Notes under the pieces: generated by a model
Told to the model about the DNA's origin: nothing
Seen by the model: only the letters and a program-made list of their open reading frames with translations
The model's database searches: none
Shown: piece by piece, positions 35,004 through 46,590 of the stretch
Numbering within the stretch: the stretch's first letter is position 1
Layout of the letters: each line of letters begins with the position of its first letter
Translations under genes and position numbers: made by a program
Source: Aphrophora alni
Lineage: Eukaryota; Arthropoda; Insecta; Hemiptera; Aphrophoridae
NCBI GenBank assembly: GCA_963513935.1
Contig: OY740765.1
Coordinates: forward strand, 150,809,830-150,873,829
Length of the DNA stretch: 64,000 bases
Direction: 5' to 3'

Positions 35004-37689
35004 TACTGCAACGCACCCCCCGGAGAATACGTGGATTTACTTGGGGAATGAGGTCCTTGCAAGACCTTATCAGGGAACTCCGTATTTTTTAAGGTAGAGA
35101 TTGCTTCTTCGTTGCCTACACTTAAGCCCCTAATAAAGCTCTTAATTATATATTAAACACAAGATCTAACACTATTATTTCATTCAAATCTTATGCTAAC
35201 ATATTATATATAAACATATATCAATTTCACTTTCTTATTCTACCTTACCTTCTTATTACTCCAGACTCTTTCTCAAAGGTGTGCCCTTTGGAGCTAATTT
35301 AACTCATCAAATCAAAATTGCTCTTTTTCTTTAAAATTTATTTCTGTGAGCACTTACTTCTTCTTTTTAATATATATTTGGAATTTAGAAATCAATTGTG
35401 AAGGATTGTTATAAACAAAATACAAAATAGTGATTTTACAAATTTATTTGTTCTGGCACAATTTAAATCAATATGAGAAAACTCCTAGATTTAATTAATA
35501 AATCTGTTACAACAATTTATAGCCGCCTTTTTCTACTATTTAATTTTAAAAGTTTCTTCTCTAGACAAATTGAAAAATACTTATTCTGTGTAAATCTAAC
35601 AACACTTAACCTAAACAATTTATATTCTTATTCTATACAATTTTATTAATCTGAACCCTTTATTTATTTTGACCAATCTGTTACTTTTATTTATTTGAAA
35701 AATTGACTCTAATTGACTTTACTATTTGTTTCTTTACTTTATTTAAATTTTATTATTTGATTCTATTAACGTTTAAATTTTGGACTATCTTTTCAAGTTT
35801 AATAAAAAAATTTATTTATTAAAATGCTTGGTTTATGCAGTACCTTGTTTGTGTGAATTGCGCAAGTCCGTTCGTCTTTCTTCTTAGGATTGTAGTGGAT
35901 CCTGAAGATCTTCTTCAGAGCTGTCTCCTTCCTGGAATCTCCAGAAGTCCTGTTCCTGCTGAATCTTCTTTATTCTGCGATGACGACAATTATTGGTTGG
36001 ATATTTGCCGGAGTCCGTAGTAAAGATCTCTTCTATAAGTTGAGTCCGGATGTAGTGCTGTCTTCAACAAAGGCCGACCCTGCTTTTGGATATCGTTCTT
36101 AACCCTGAGAAGTACTGAACACTGACAAAATTTATATATACAACGATACCTCTTCAGACTTATGAAAAGCGTATGATCTTTCTGGATGCTGGTACAAGAC
36201 TTGAACTGACCTGCTGGAAATCAGCTCGTCGAAATTTGTGCTATACAGGATAGCCAACTTCTTCTATTTTTGTTCTTCTTTTATTTATTGATTTATTTAA
36301 GTTTCCTTATGTTAATTTACTTTTTGTCGAACTCCTTTTGGCTTATCCTATCATTACGTTGTTATCTCCACTGTTTTCGATGAAATTTTTCTATTATTTT
36401 AGTTAATTTTAGTTTTAAAGTTTGTTATTAAATTGTGCTCGAGTTGACAATCATCCCCCTCTTAGCGGTGATTGTCCATTCTGTGCGCGACCTTGGACTC
36501 ATGTCTGTACATGAAAACTTTGGTTTTTGGCTGTTGATTTCTTCAATTCGTCATAACTCTTGTTCACTTCGTTCGATCTTCTTTTTGATGGTCTCATTTT
36601 GAAGCCCCTTTCTTACTGATTGTTTTCAAACTTTATTTGAAACGATACGACCTTTATTTCTCCTGTTATGATGACTTGAATATCTCGTGATTTTTTCCAA
36701 TTTACTTTTTGAGTTTTTGGAAAATTTAAAATTTTTCTTTTAGAATGGTTTTTTTTTTTTATGTTGAAAGTCCCGAAACTGTTACCCTCTTCTTCCTTGC
36801 ATCATTGGTTCACAAGTTATGGCACTTTTTGCATGTTTGATTATTAATTGGTTTATTCCTTTATTGTGTTTAATTAAATTTTGGTTTTGAGTCTTATTTA
36901 TTATTTATTGGTCTTAGGATCATATACTGTTATTATTAGATTTTTTATTACATTAGTTTTAGAAAAGTTTTCCGTTTTATTTTAGCTATAACTTTTTAAT
37001 TATTTATTTGACAAGTTTATTTTATTATTTTTTATTATTAGGTTTTACTTGCTCTACTCGATGACACTAATTTTATTTTCGTTTTTTTTTTTTTTTTTGA
37101 AATTTTAACATGTGTTTAAATGGACTTTATTCATGTTAAAATCGGAAACTCGCCTTTTCCTGCTTGGACAAGTTGACCTTGACTCGGTTCAGCCTTGTTA
37201 CGTTTAACTCTTACTGTACTAATTGAATTATTTTCCTAACTTCTATAGTTTTTGTTTGATTTTGGATTTTTGTTAATTTCCAAAATTGTTCCTTGCGAAC
37301 GGTTCAATTAAACCGTTGCAACACACACACTCTCACCACCCTTAAACACAGAGTCTCGTGTAACACTTGGCACTGTGTCAAGCATTAGACTGGTCCAGAT
37401 TGTTATAAATACTGGGCTGGATAAGCACTACGATGGTTAGTTTTGGATAGGTACTATATAGTTATTTTGGGTTGTATAGGTACTATGATGATTATAAATA
37501 CTTGGAGGTTGGGTAAGATCTATGATGGTTATGGTTGGGTAGTTGCTGGCTGAAAATACTTTCTACCGACACTTAATTCTCCTTTAGGAGCGAACGTTGA
37601 AACTATTACCGTCACCTAACTCCCATCTAGGAGTGAACGGTGAACTATTACTGACATTAGCCAAAAGTAAGAACATCATATAAACTTTT

Positions 37690-39430
37690 CATACATTATA
37701 ATACACATATGTTGTGATTTTACGATGCTCTTATTCGATTGCGGATTGATTATGGCTCTATAGTCTATTCATCCGCAAGACCATCAGCCATTAATAAACT
37801 TGATGCTGTACATAAATTTTGCACTTCGTATTGTTTCTGGAGCATTTCGTTCAAGCCCAGTCTCTAGTTTACTCGCTGAGATTGGTTAACCATATCTTTT
37901 TCGATGAAAACAGCAACTAAAAATAACATATATTAGTAGTCTGCGCTCCAAACCGTATCATCTAACTTACACATAGTTTTTTTAAAAATCCTTTGGCTGT
38001 GACGATACGAATATCATCAGAATCGGTCTGCTCCATTTGGCATTAGAACGCTTAGAATCCTTGACAATTTGGAACTTGTACTTAGTCCGATGTATGAGTA
38101 ATGGTCCATGTTTTATTCATCCATGGCTTATTACATGCCAACTTTTGATTTTTCACTGTCCATGTTCATCAGGCACAATACTCCTGATGTTGTGTATCAT
38201 CAGGAATTTCACTATATATTTGATGAATACCCATCTAGTGAAATTATTTTCACAGATGGTTCTAAACTGGACAATAAAGTCGGTTGCACATTTTACTCAT
38301 CTGGTCGGATATGTATGTATGGATTACTCTCAGCTTATAGTGTATTTTCTGCCGAACTCTTTGCTATTTTGAAAGGTCTTAATACTGTTCCATCTGGTTT
38401 CCGTCATTATGTTTTGTGTTCCGATTCCAAAAGTGCTTTACAGGCTATCAAGGATATGTATTTTAAGAATCTCTTCATTGAAGATATTCTGTACTCCATT
38501 CACAGACAGCTACGGAACGTCAGAGTATCATTTTGCTGGATACCTGGGCATTGCAGAATTTCAGAAATACAAAAGCTGACGAAGCGACAAAGGAAGCTAT
38601 AAGTCAGATACCAGTCACACCACATGTTACTGTATCAGACTTTGTATCAAAAGTTAAATTAGGTTTGAATAGACAAGGGAGGAAGAATGGACAAATATTC
38701 AGGTTAATAAGCTGAGGGAAGTAAAAGACACTGTCCGTCCGTGGAGTATATCCATATATGCCAGTCATCTAGAGGAAGTGGTGATTTCACGTGTTCGTAT
38801 CGGTCATTCCATAATCACTCATGGATTTTCTGTTGTAACAGGGGCATCCGCCTCATTACCCATTTAGTCTAGGTCTGTTGTCAATTAAGCACATCCTCAT
38901 TGATTGTGTTTCTTTGAGAGATGTGCGTAGAACATTTGCCCTCCCAATTCTATTCAGCCGATGTTGGGGGAATAGTGCTCAGATCCTTGATCGGTTATTG
39001 CCCATTTTGCATTGCCTAAAATTTTTTGATAAAATTGAATAACAATTTTTCTATTCGATTATTGCAGTCTCTACAGCTGTGTAATATTATGTTTAGTTGT
39101 TTAATTGAATTATTTGTTTTGTTTAAATTTTATCATTGTTAACTTGTTGCAGGGCTCTTTAACCGCCCTGTAATATTTGTTTTTAATTATTGTTAATTGT
39201 ATTTACCATAGTTTATGTTTGTTAACTTGTTGCAAGGTCATTTTACAGCCTTTTAATATGTTATGTTGTTTATTTTCGTCTGTTAACTAATTTTAGTCCT
39301 TTATTGTTGTTCAAAATTTTATTTTATGTTATTGTTTGTAATTTTTGTCATTTGTAAGTTTTAAGGTGGAGCATCTTTATGCACATTTTTGAAGGCCAAA
39401 ATGGTTTTTTCGTCGTAAAAAAACAAAAAA
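37690..39430 (+). pseudogene. Non-LTR retrotransposon ORF2 relic: RT end, RNase H, 3' tail
   Basis: The + strand reads DYGSIVYSS, KLDAVHKF and a GAFRSSPVSSLLAEIG segment near 37740-37885, all in the RT thumb. RNase H follows: EIIFTDGSKLDNKVG near 38240, FSAELFAILKGLN near 38345, VLCSDSKSALQAIKD near 38412, VSFCWIPGHCRIS near 38525, and after a frameshift TKADEATKEA. A tail reading IKHILIDCVSLRDVRRTF lies near 38885. It ends in a noncoding stretch to a T/A-rich terminus near 39410-39430. RNase H is nearly complete, so this copy is younger than the others. The upstream RT and endonuclease are missing. Confidence 0.88.
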
Positions 39431-39439
39431 AAATTTTTT

Positions 39440-39900
39440 AAAGAATTCTTTTGGTTCTATTAGCATGTAACAGAGGTTGAAGTTGGTTTTCAGTAAGAAA
39501 TTCATAGATGAGGGACAGAGGATTCCTGTCCTGGGACTTTTCAAGCTGTTGGATTCAATCCCATTCATCCACGAGGGCCTTGGTAGTCCATGGAGGTTAA
39601 AAACAGTACCTGCTGCATACTCTTTAATTTATTGTTCTATTAGTAGGTTGTTGGTGTACAATTGCGTGGCTGACACTCTTGTGGTCATTACTGCCCCTGT
39701 AATGAGTCTGAGTGTTGTTTTGACAGTTTTCTAACCGCTGGAGGTTTTCTTTATTTGGAATGACAAGAACTTCACTTCCATATATGAGGGCTGGTTTAAT
39801 ATAAGTGTTGTAAGTTGTATTTAGAGTATCTTGTGTGACTTCTGCCAGTCATATGAGTAGTTTTAACCGGTTATTATTTTATTTCTGTTGCTTATTTTAT
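39440..39900 (-). pseudogene. Non-LTR retrotransposon RT C-terminal fragment (minus)
   Basis: The minus strand in successive frames reads TYIKPALIYGSEVLVIPNKE, NLQRLENCQNNT, VSATQLYTNNL, IKEYAAGTVFNLHGLP, then IESNSLKSPRTGILCPSSM. The YxxxIxPxLxYGSExLxxxxxxNLxxLExxQN layout is the RT thumb and connection seen in many arthropod non-LTR copies. It abuts the 3' tail of the preceding + strand element in opposite orientation, so it is a separate insertion. Confidence 0.75.
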
Positions 39901-40407
39901 ATATTGTATCCAGCTAAGTATTGTCAAAAATTATGTCTAAATATTCTTATAAGTTCTCTCACTTTTAGGCAATTTATGGTTTTTTTAACTGAATGAAGTG
40001 TTTTGGTGAGAAGAATTGTTAGACAGTTTTGGTTTAATTTATCTCCATGTTGGTAGTTCACACACAATCATTTAAAATTTCCATAGTTGAATCTTTCCAA
40101 AATGAAAATAAACCATATACATTATATCTATAAAGTGATTGCTACATTTTGAGTAAATATATTTACAAAAGTACCTTTACATACCTTTAAAAAAGATGAA
40201 TAAAATGGAAAAGACAAATAAATTATTTTTTTTTTTCTCTGAGTTTTATATTGTGTCCTGTGGGTAAGTCTGTAAATGTCCATAACTCTTCCCAAACTCA
40301 ACCTAGAACATATAGAGTTATTGTTTCCACTATTTTTTGAATTTATTCTGAATCCTTATTGTAAACTTTTTTTTTAACATAGGAGACTAAATAAAAAATC
40401 CATATAG

Positions 40408-40521
40408 GTGCAAGTTCTGATGAGTGTGGTTGCCAAGCTTCAGTCCTCTAACAATCCAACATTGAGGAAATTTCTCATGAAGGAAATTATTGGCATAGTA
40501 TCACACAACATTTTACTTTAA
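40408..40521 (+). CDS. NCAPD3: Candidate alternative terminal exon or decayed exon copy of NCAPD3
   Basis: After an AG at 40406-40407 (acceptor CATATAG, weak upstream pyrimidine tract) a 37-codon frame reads VQVLMSVVAKLQSS, NNPTLRKFLMKEI and IGIVSHNILL, then TAA at 40519. It is in phase 0 with the donor at 30895. It resembles exon 57971: VQVLMSVV against IQVVVPTL, and KFLMKEIIGIV against KHLKNCLRILL. It also resembles the vertebrate IPALRELMHYL segment. AATAAA occurs at 40756-40761. Use as a 3' terminal exon would delete the C-terminal region. A chance match cannot be excluded for so short a frame. Confidence 0.42.
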   Translation: MQVLMSVVAKLQSSNNPTLRKFLMKEIIGIVSHNILL

Positions 40522-41901
40522 GTTAGCAAAACCTATTAGACAGGTGACATTGTGTGATACCAAAAAATGGTTATATTAAGATTTGAATATTAAGAGGAAC
40601 CCGGGAATTGTTGAAATTGATGGGTGGGGGACTTCAGAAGTCAAAAGAATGACTCAATGTACATGTTAAGATAAGGGAATATAAAATTTAAATATAGATT
40701 TCCAAAATACTAATGTGATGTAAAAAATGTTAATTATAAGTCATATGAATATTTGAATAAAAAATTGTGTAGTAAAAAATAGACAAAACGTGTTACTAGG
40801 TGTGTGAGAAAATTTCTCGCGGATGTTGCATATTAAAAATATGACGCTAGGGGAAGTTGAACAAAGGCACATGTGGTTTTGCCAGTTGGAAGGGAACAGC
40901 TGAGTTGGTCAGACGTGTTTACAGTTAAAAGAAACTTTTGTAAAATGTGGTAAAAATGTTATAAGTAGCCTTAAGATCAATCTAAAATTGATCTAAGTGT
41001 CACTCATTCTAACTTAAAACATGAACTTTTAATTTAAAGAATGTGAACTCTGTGAAATGTGTAAAAATAAAAGTCTTTGCACGTGTTCGAGACAAATGAG
41101 ATTTTTTTGAATCGTGAACTCTGGACAAGATCATAAAGTCTCATAATAGAACGGTTTAAATCATGATACTAACAAACATTCAGTTATTTGAACAATAAAA
41201 TAATGAATTCCGTACAGCGGCAAGGAATCGACCACTTCAGCGGCTCGACACATGGCGAGATGCATTGTCTACGAAACGTCGACAAGGAATTGTGCTTTTA
41301 ACTCAAAAGAATGTGCCTGGTATACATGTTAAGACTTTATTTCTAAAATCATTTTTGTTCATAATATGATAATAATTTCGTAATGTTTAATTTGAAAATC
41401 TGGAGTCTAATATTAAGACAATGTCTTATATTATAAAATATGAAATTACTAAAGTAAAATCCTTCTTTTAAAATATATAAATTAATGAAACTTTATCTAA
41501 TTTGTAGAACTAAATTACTAATTACACTAATTCAATTGAATGAACTAAAGACCTTTTTGCTTTTTCTTTTGAGTTGTAACTAAAAAATAAATTTAATGAA
41601 TAAAATTCAATTGATTTTTTAAAGAAATATGAGGATGTATTAAGCTAAGATTTCTGAATATGAATGTTTAATAATATTTGATGATAACCTTGTATAAATG
41701 TTTTAATATTTGCATTTTAATAAAACATGTTAAGTTTTAGCACAACATCTAAGATTTCTTTATTTCACCAAAGACCACTGTGAGTACACTTTTAAAAGGA
41801 TTTGCGACCCTGAGATATTCTTAACAATAACTATTAACTTCTTTTTCAAAATTGATGAGTTAACTCCATCTGGCGCCCATAAGCTGAGCAATTTTCATTA
41901 A

Positions 41902-42405
41902 CCCCTTAACGGATGATTAAAATTGACCAAAAACAACACAAAAATGTTGAATTAAAAAAAAAATTTATAAATGATGGGAAATAATGTCAAAAACATAAAA
42001 ACCTTTGTAAAAATTGAAAATTTTTAGTTTTTTGCCCTAGATAATGTTTTAGGGTTAGGTTAGGTTTTTGAATCTGTAAGGATATAATAATATGAAATAT
42101 ATATGTATATTTATATTTATGAATATGTATATAGAGCGTAAACTTGTATACATACATACACACACACACACATATATATATATATCACAATGCAAAAAAT
42201 TGAGATTTTTTTTTTTTTTTTTTACATGCCACTTTGTGCCTTTCGACTAGTGAGCATAATTTTTTGGAGTTTTAAAAATGTATTTTGAACCCGAAAAAGG
42301 GGAAAAAAAAAAAAAAAAAAATCATATCTAGCGTATTATTACGTCACTGGCACATTTTATTGAAAAGCTCACTGAGGTAATATTACGTCGCTGACCGTTA
42401 AGGGG
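41902..42405. mobile_element. piggyBac-like MITE D (TTAA-type), 504 bp
   Basis: TTAA occurs on both sides (41898-41901 and 42406-42409), with perfect 11 bp inverted ends CCCCTTAACGG. The right side has two copies of TATTACGTCRCTG 44 bp apart (42337 and 42381). There is no transposase. It contains a poly-T and a poly-A run and a (CA/TA) microsatellite (about 42151-42185). Confidence 0.88.
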
Positions 42406-42729
42406 TTAAATAAAAGTTCTAGAATAAAAAAAGTTACAATTTTAAATTCAAATAAGTAAATAATAAATAATTTCACAAACCCCGTTTATTAAATTCTTAC
42501 AATTGTCAAAAACAAATTTCAAAATAAATAATAAATTTAAAACAAATATAAACAACATATAATTACTAATATTAGATGTACAAATTCATAACACTATAAT
42601 AAATTTTAAAGTTATTTTAAAATGATGAATTTTTCATATTATAAACATACATTATGTCCGAATAATATGGTTTATTCGGACATTTGTCATCATTTATGTA
42701 TAGAAAATTAATACACGACATTTCAAAAG

Positions 42730-43209
42730 TATAAATCAACTCTCGTTATCAGGTGTGAAACTAGAACATAAAAGAGAAAAACACCAACATAGCTTAGTAG
42801 CCTAGGTCCAAGTTGTAGACTAAAACTAAATCTATAATCTAAGAAAAAGTACACAAGCCTAAACCTGCTCTTGGTTCCATGTTCACCTTTCAGTATGGGA
42901 AGTCCATAAGCAATAAAAATAAATGGGAGGTTTACTGCTACTAGCCATAATGGAAATATCACCACTACGCTACTGGCTGGACTGGCTCCTTCACTGAATT
43001 GGCGAAACACCCGCTTGACACTGTTATGTTTACAGGTTGAATAATAGTTTCACTGTCTCCAATATGACATATACTGAAAGGTGAATATCGAACCGAGAGT
43101 AGGTCTGAGTAGTCTAAGCTAATAAGGAAAAACAAGGATTCCCCGAACTACAAAAACTTAAAAATTATACCAGCTTGATAACTCACCTGATAACAAGAGT
43201 TGATTTATA
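42730..43209. mobile_element. MITE E with 28 bp terminal inverted repeats
   Basis: The left end TATAAATCAACTCTCGTTAT continuing CAGGTGTG and the reverse of the right end TATAAATCAACTCTTGTTAT continuing CAGGTGAG match at 26 of 28 positions. The element is 480 bp. A 95-codon minus-strand frame (42723-43010) spans the left end but is hydrophobic and unassigned. No clear target duplication was found, so the superfamily is unknown. Confidence 0.75.
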
Positions 43210-43281
43210 TTCTCAAAACATGTATTAATTTTTTATACACAAATGCAGACTTGCCAGTTTTCCATATTTAAGATGGAAACT

Positions 43282-43500
43282 CCGTATTTTTTAAAGCAAT
43301 CTCCGGCATTCCATATTTCCAATCAGTTTTTCCGTAACTTAACACAATTTGGCTTTTAACAATAAATACCAGTAGAAAAAAAAGTAAAAGCCATTTTTAA
43401 TTTGATGGATTTAGACATTTTTCCCAGTAAAATATTTAGGCAATTATTTCATTTCTTAAGTAAACAGTTCGTGTTTATTTTTCATATTGTAGCCCTAGTA
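43282..43500 (+). repeat. Dispersed repeat R3, copy 2
   Basis: It aligns with 1091-1305 in the same orientation and shares CAATCTCCGG, AACACAATTTG, TTTAGACATTT and CATATTGTAG landmarks. It begins about 70 bp after MITE E. Confidence 0.8.
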
Positions 43501-44302
43501 ACTGTTATTATACAGAAGTAGTTGACATAGACTCAAGATCAACCATTTACTATTGTATGTATTCGTTAGCTGTCATGTCTATTTGTAGAAAGAGAAATTT
43601 GATAGGCTATTTTTAGAATCTAAACTCTGAACTGTTGTTGTAAAATATATTTTAACATAATATTCCTCTTAGTAGTTCTGACCACTTAGTAGTTACACTG
43701 AAACGTTACCGCACTTTGTGTGGTCTTTTTTATTAATTTAAAAAATTTAAAATTACTGACGTTAGTTTTTTAGTGACCTACGACGCTTCACCATTTGAAA
43801 CTTTACTGCCCTCAACCTTCTTTTTACTCTTTCCAACTAAGTCCCAGCACAGTAATGAATCAAGAATAATATATTCACATATTTTTGTAAAATATATATT
43901 CTTCGATGTTTTATTTAAAATTACTCTTTCAATTTTATTAATTATTTTTAAAGTAATGAATTGAACTAGCTCTTTTATATTTATTTATGGAGACTCACTC
44001 TCAGGGAGTGTCATTTGAAAGAGTATTTGCAGAATTTTTCTGTACTATCTAATGTATGAGAGCACTTTTTCTTATAATTAACACACATTTAAAACTCCTA
44101 AAAACAAAATTGGATATATATATCCAACAAACAAAAATGATTTTAAAAGGTATATTTCCTATTGTATTAAATAAAATCAATTAAAATGTATTTATTTTGA
44201 AAACATTACATGAATTATTAAAATTATATAATCAAAGAAAATATTTTGTTAATACTATATATATATATATATATACATACTAATATATAATTAAAAATTT
44301 AA

Positions 44303-45999
44303 CCCTAGAGCTGGCGCATGTTAATTTGTCTTAAAATTCTTCGTTCGTTTAAAAATTAATAAAATATATTATTTGTATACAAAACCTAACTTATAAGATA
44401 TCATTTTTCTCAGAAAGATGCATAGAATTCATCTATGTAATAAAAAAAATAAAATTTGAAACGTTTTGGAGTAAGTATGTTAGATGTCAAAAATGATATT
44501 AACTTTTTTTCAGAAAAACCTGTATCACCCAAAATCAATAGCTTACTACTTTTTTCTAAGATATACACAATTTTTGTGTATTATTTGTGAATATATTTAG
44601 GGGGGAAAAAAATTTGTTACATTGTCAAAATGTAAAAAAATATTTTATGAATTTCGGGACATTGGTCATTTTATTTTCAACAATTTACCAAACATAGTAA
44701 TATATATTTTATACAAAAGTTCTACATCTCATTATGTTCAGAAAGGTGCATAGAATGTAGGTGTGTAGTGAAAAAAAAATGTTAGATGTATCACTTATGG
44801 AGTTTTTTGGTCAAATACCAAAAAATCGAAGAGTAACGGAGCAGAAATTTTACAGAAATGGTAATGAATAACATACTAATAGATTTTTTGGAATTTATTC
44901 AACCATTACTTGAGATTTGTAATATATTTAGGGGGAAAAAATTATAATTTGTTACATATTTGAAAATAAAAATGACGATTTTCAAAATATTGATATTCTG
45001 ACGCTTGAAGGTTAGGTTGACACCTCGATCATTTAGGCATAATTAGTAACTTTCTAAAGCTATGCCTAAGACAAAATCATTAGATTTCACTAAAACAACA
45101 TACTTTACAAAGAATAACACACATATACACTTGTAATAATCAAATAAAACACTAAGTATAAGAAAATTTGCATATAGCCTAGACTTACAATTTTCCTTTT
45201 AGGTTATGACAAATATAAACCTTTCACAAACTAGAAATTCACCAAAAACATAAACTTTAGATATAAAAACACATATATTGTAACTTGTATACAAAATATA
45301 TACAATTTGTATAAACAAACCTTCAAAATAAAATAAATATGTATTCCCAAACAATATGCGCTACGTCATTTGTTACAGTATTTACATCGCACCATTGCGT
45401 ATGTTCCGGGATCAAAACAAAACCTTTTAACTAAGTATTGCCTATATCGAGTGGTACCAACTTATAGAATGAAATTTCCTCTGCAACATAGTGTAAAGAA
45501 CAAGTCGTTTTTCCAATGAATTTCGTCATTTCGTAAAGTGCACCGAATGCCAAATGAATTTCATGTCGTCAGGTTTGTTCTCTGGTCAAATAGATATATC
45601 TCTGGATCTGTTAGACGCAGAAAAATTTGTAATCTACGGTTAGAAAGAGAAACATGTGATCTATAGAACAGTGTTTTAGTTGACTTAAATGACAGATAAA
45701 TAGAGTTGTAATCATATCGGGAAAAATGGCATCGCGTTTTACGAAAAGGCGCATTAAAAATACGTGAACTTCAGCAATTTTTGGAATATTATTTATAACG
45801 TTTTGTGGTATTTTTTTGCATGATTATGCATCTACGGAACATTAGCTTTCCAACGGTACTTTATTTATTGCGATACGACAATTCTAAGTTTGCGTAATGT
45901 TGAATTGCAAAATACGTTTTTTATAGTTGGTGAAGTGAGCCATGACAGTTGCCACGACCCGGTCATTTGTTAAAACCGGGCTGTCTGCCAGTTCGAGGG
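44303..45999. mobile_element. piggyBac-like family C, complete non-autonomous copy (1.7 kb)
   Basis: TTAA occurs at 44299-44302 and 46000-46003. The ends CCCTAGAGCTGGC and, reversed, CCCTCGAACTGGC are inverted repeats. The interior is AT-rich without long frames. The motif AGGGGGGAAAAAAATT or close recurs near 44600 and 44930, and TTTTGGAGTAAGTATGTTAG lies near 44465. The right third matches 22540-22902 directly. The left third matches 55420-56080 in inverted orientation. Confidence 0.85.
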
Positions 46000-46314
46000 T
46001 TAAACCTAGCAAGTCTGCAAATGATGGCAAATATCCGAATAAATCATATTAATAATATTATAATAAAGTTTTAATTCTAGCTACAACAAATTTATTAGTG
46101 AACAAGCTATATAAATTTACCTTTTAAATATTCACTTTGAAACCAAAAATGTCTACAATGATTAATTAAAATTTGCAATACTCAACAACCTTTATGTATG
46201 TTCAATAGTATAGTAGTTCTATGGTTGGGTATTATTTGTTGTTGTTGTTTTTTAATATTGTTTATATCACCTTGGATATTTGATTTTGTATGACGATTTT
46301 TACTTTTTTATACA

Positions 46315-46590
46315 ATCACTCATGGCTCATGGGTTTTTTAGAGTGAGTGCGGGCAGGAAACATAATATTATACTATCTCTACATATTTTTACATAGTCTT
46401 GGGTTAGATCCCTCTTTTTCATCTTTCCTATCATTTTTATCTTAATCAATCTTGTTCTTTTCTCATCCTGATGCTATTAGAATACAGTATATGAGGGTTT
46501 GATGTCTTTATTTTATATTCATTCTTCCTTTTTCTAATAAGGTGATGATAACAAAGTTGTATTTTGACTTGAACAGCAAGGAGAAAAATA
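46315..46590 (+). repeat. Dispersed repeat R1, single copy
   Basis: ACATAGTCTTGGGTTAGATC, CATCTTTCCTATCATTTTTA, CAATCTTGTTCTTTTC, a GTCTTTATTTTATATTCATT segment and a GGTGATGATAACAAAG tail match the unit of the 16.7-17.5 kb array. Confidence 0.8.

Larger units (their letters stand above)
34270..37690 (-). mobile_element. T-rich block, possible minus-strand LTR-type insertion
   Basis: About 3.4 kb lies between the ORF2 start and the RT/RNase H part of a non-LTR element. The + strand is strongly T-rich from 35.1 to 37.3 kb, so the minus strand is A-rich like the blocks at 4.4-6.2 and 51.3-53.6 kb. On the minus strand TATATATAAATT (36142-36131) is followed by TCAGT at about 36127 and again about 36118, a TATA-plus-initiator layout. 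Downstream on that strand is a 93-codon frame at 34280-34561. No long terminal repeats were proven. Confidence 0.35.

Noticed and set aside
42723..43010. 95-codon minus-strand hydrophobic frame
   Set aside because: It crosses the terminal repeat of MITE E and has no recognisable domain.
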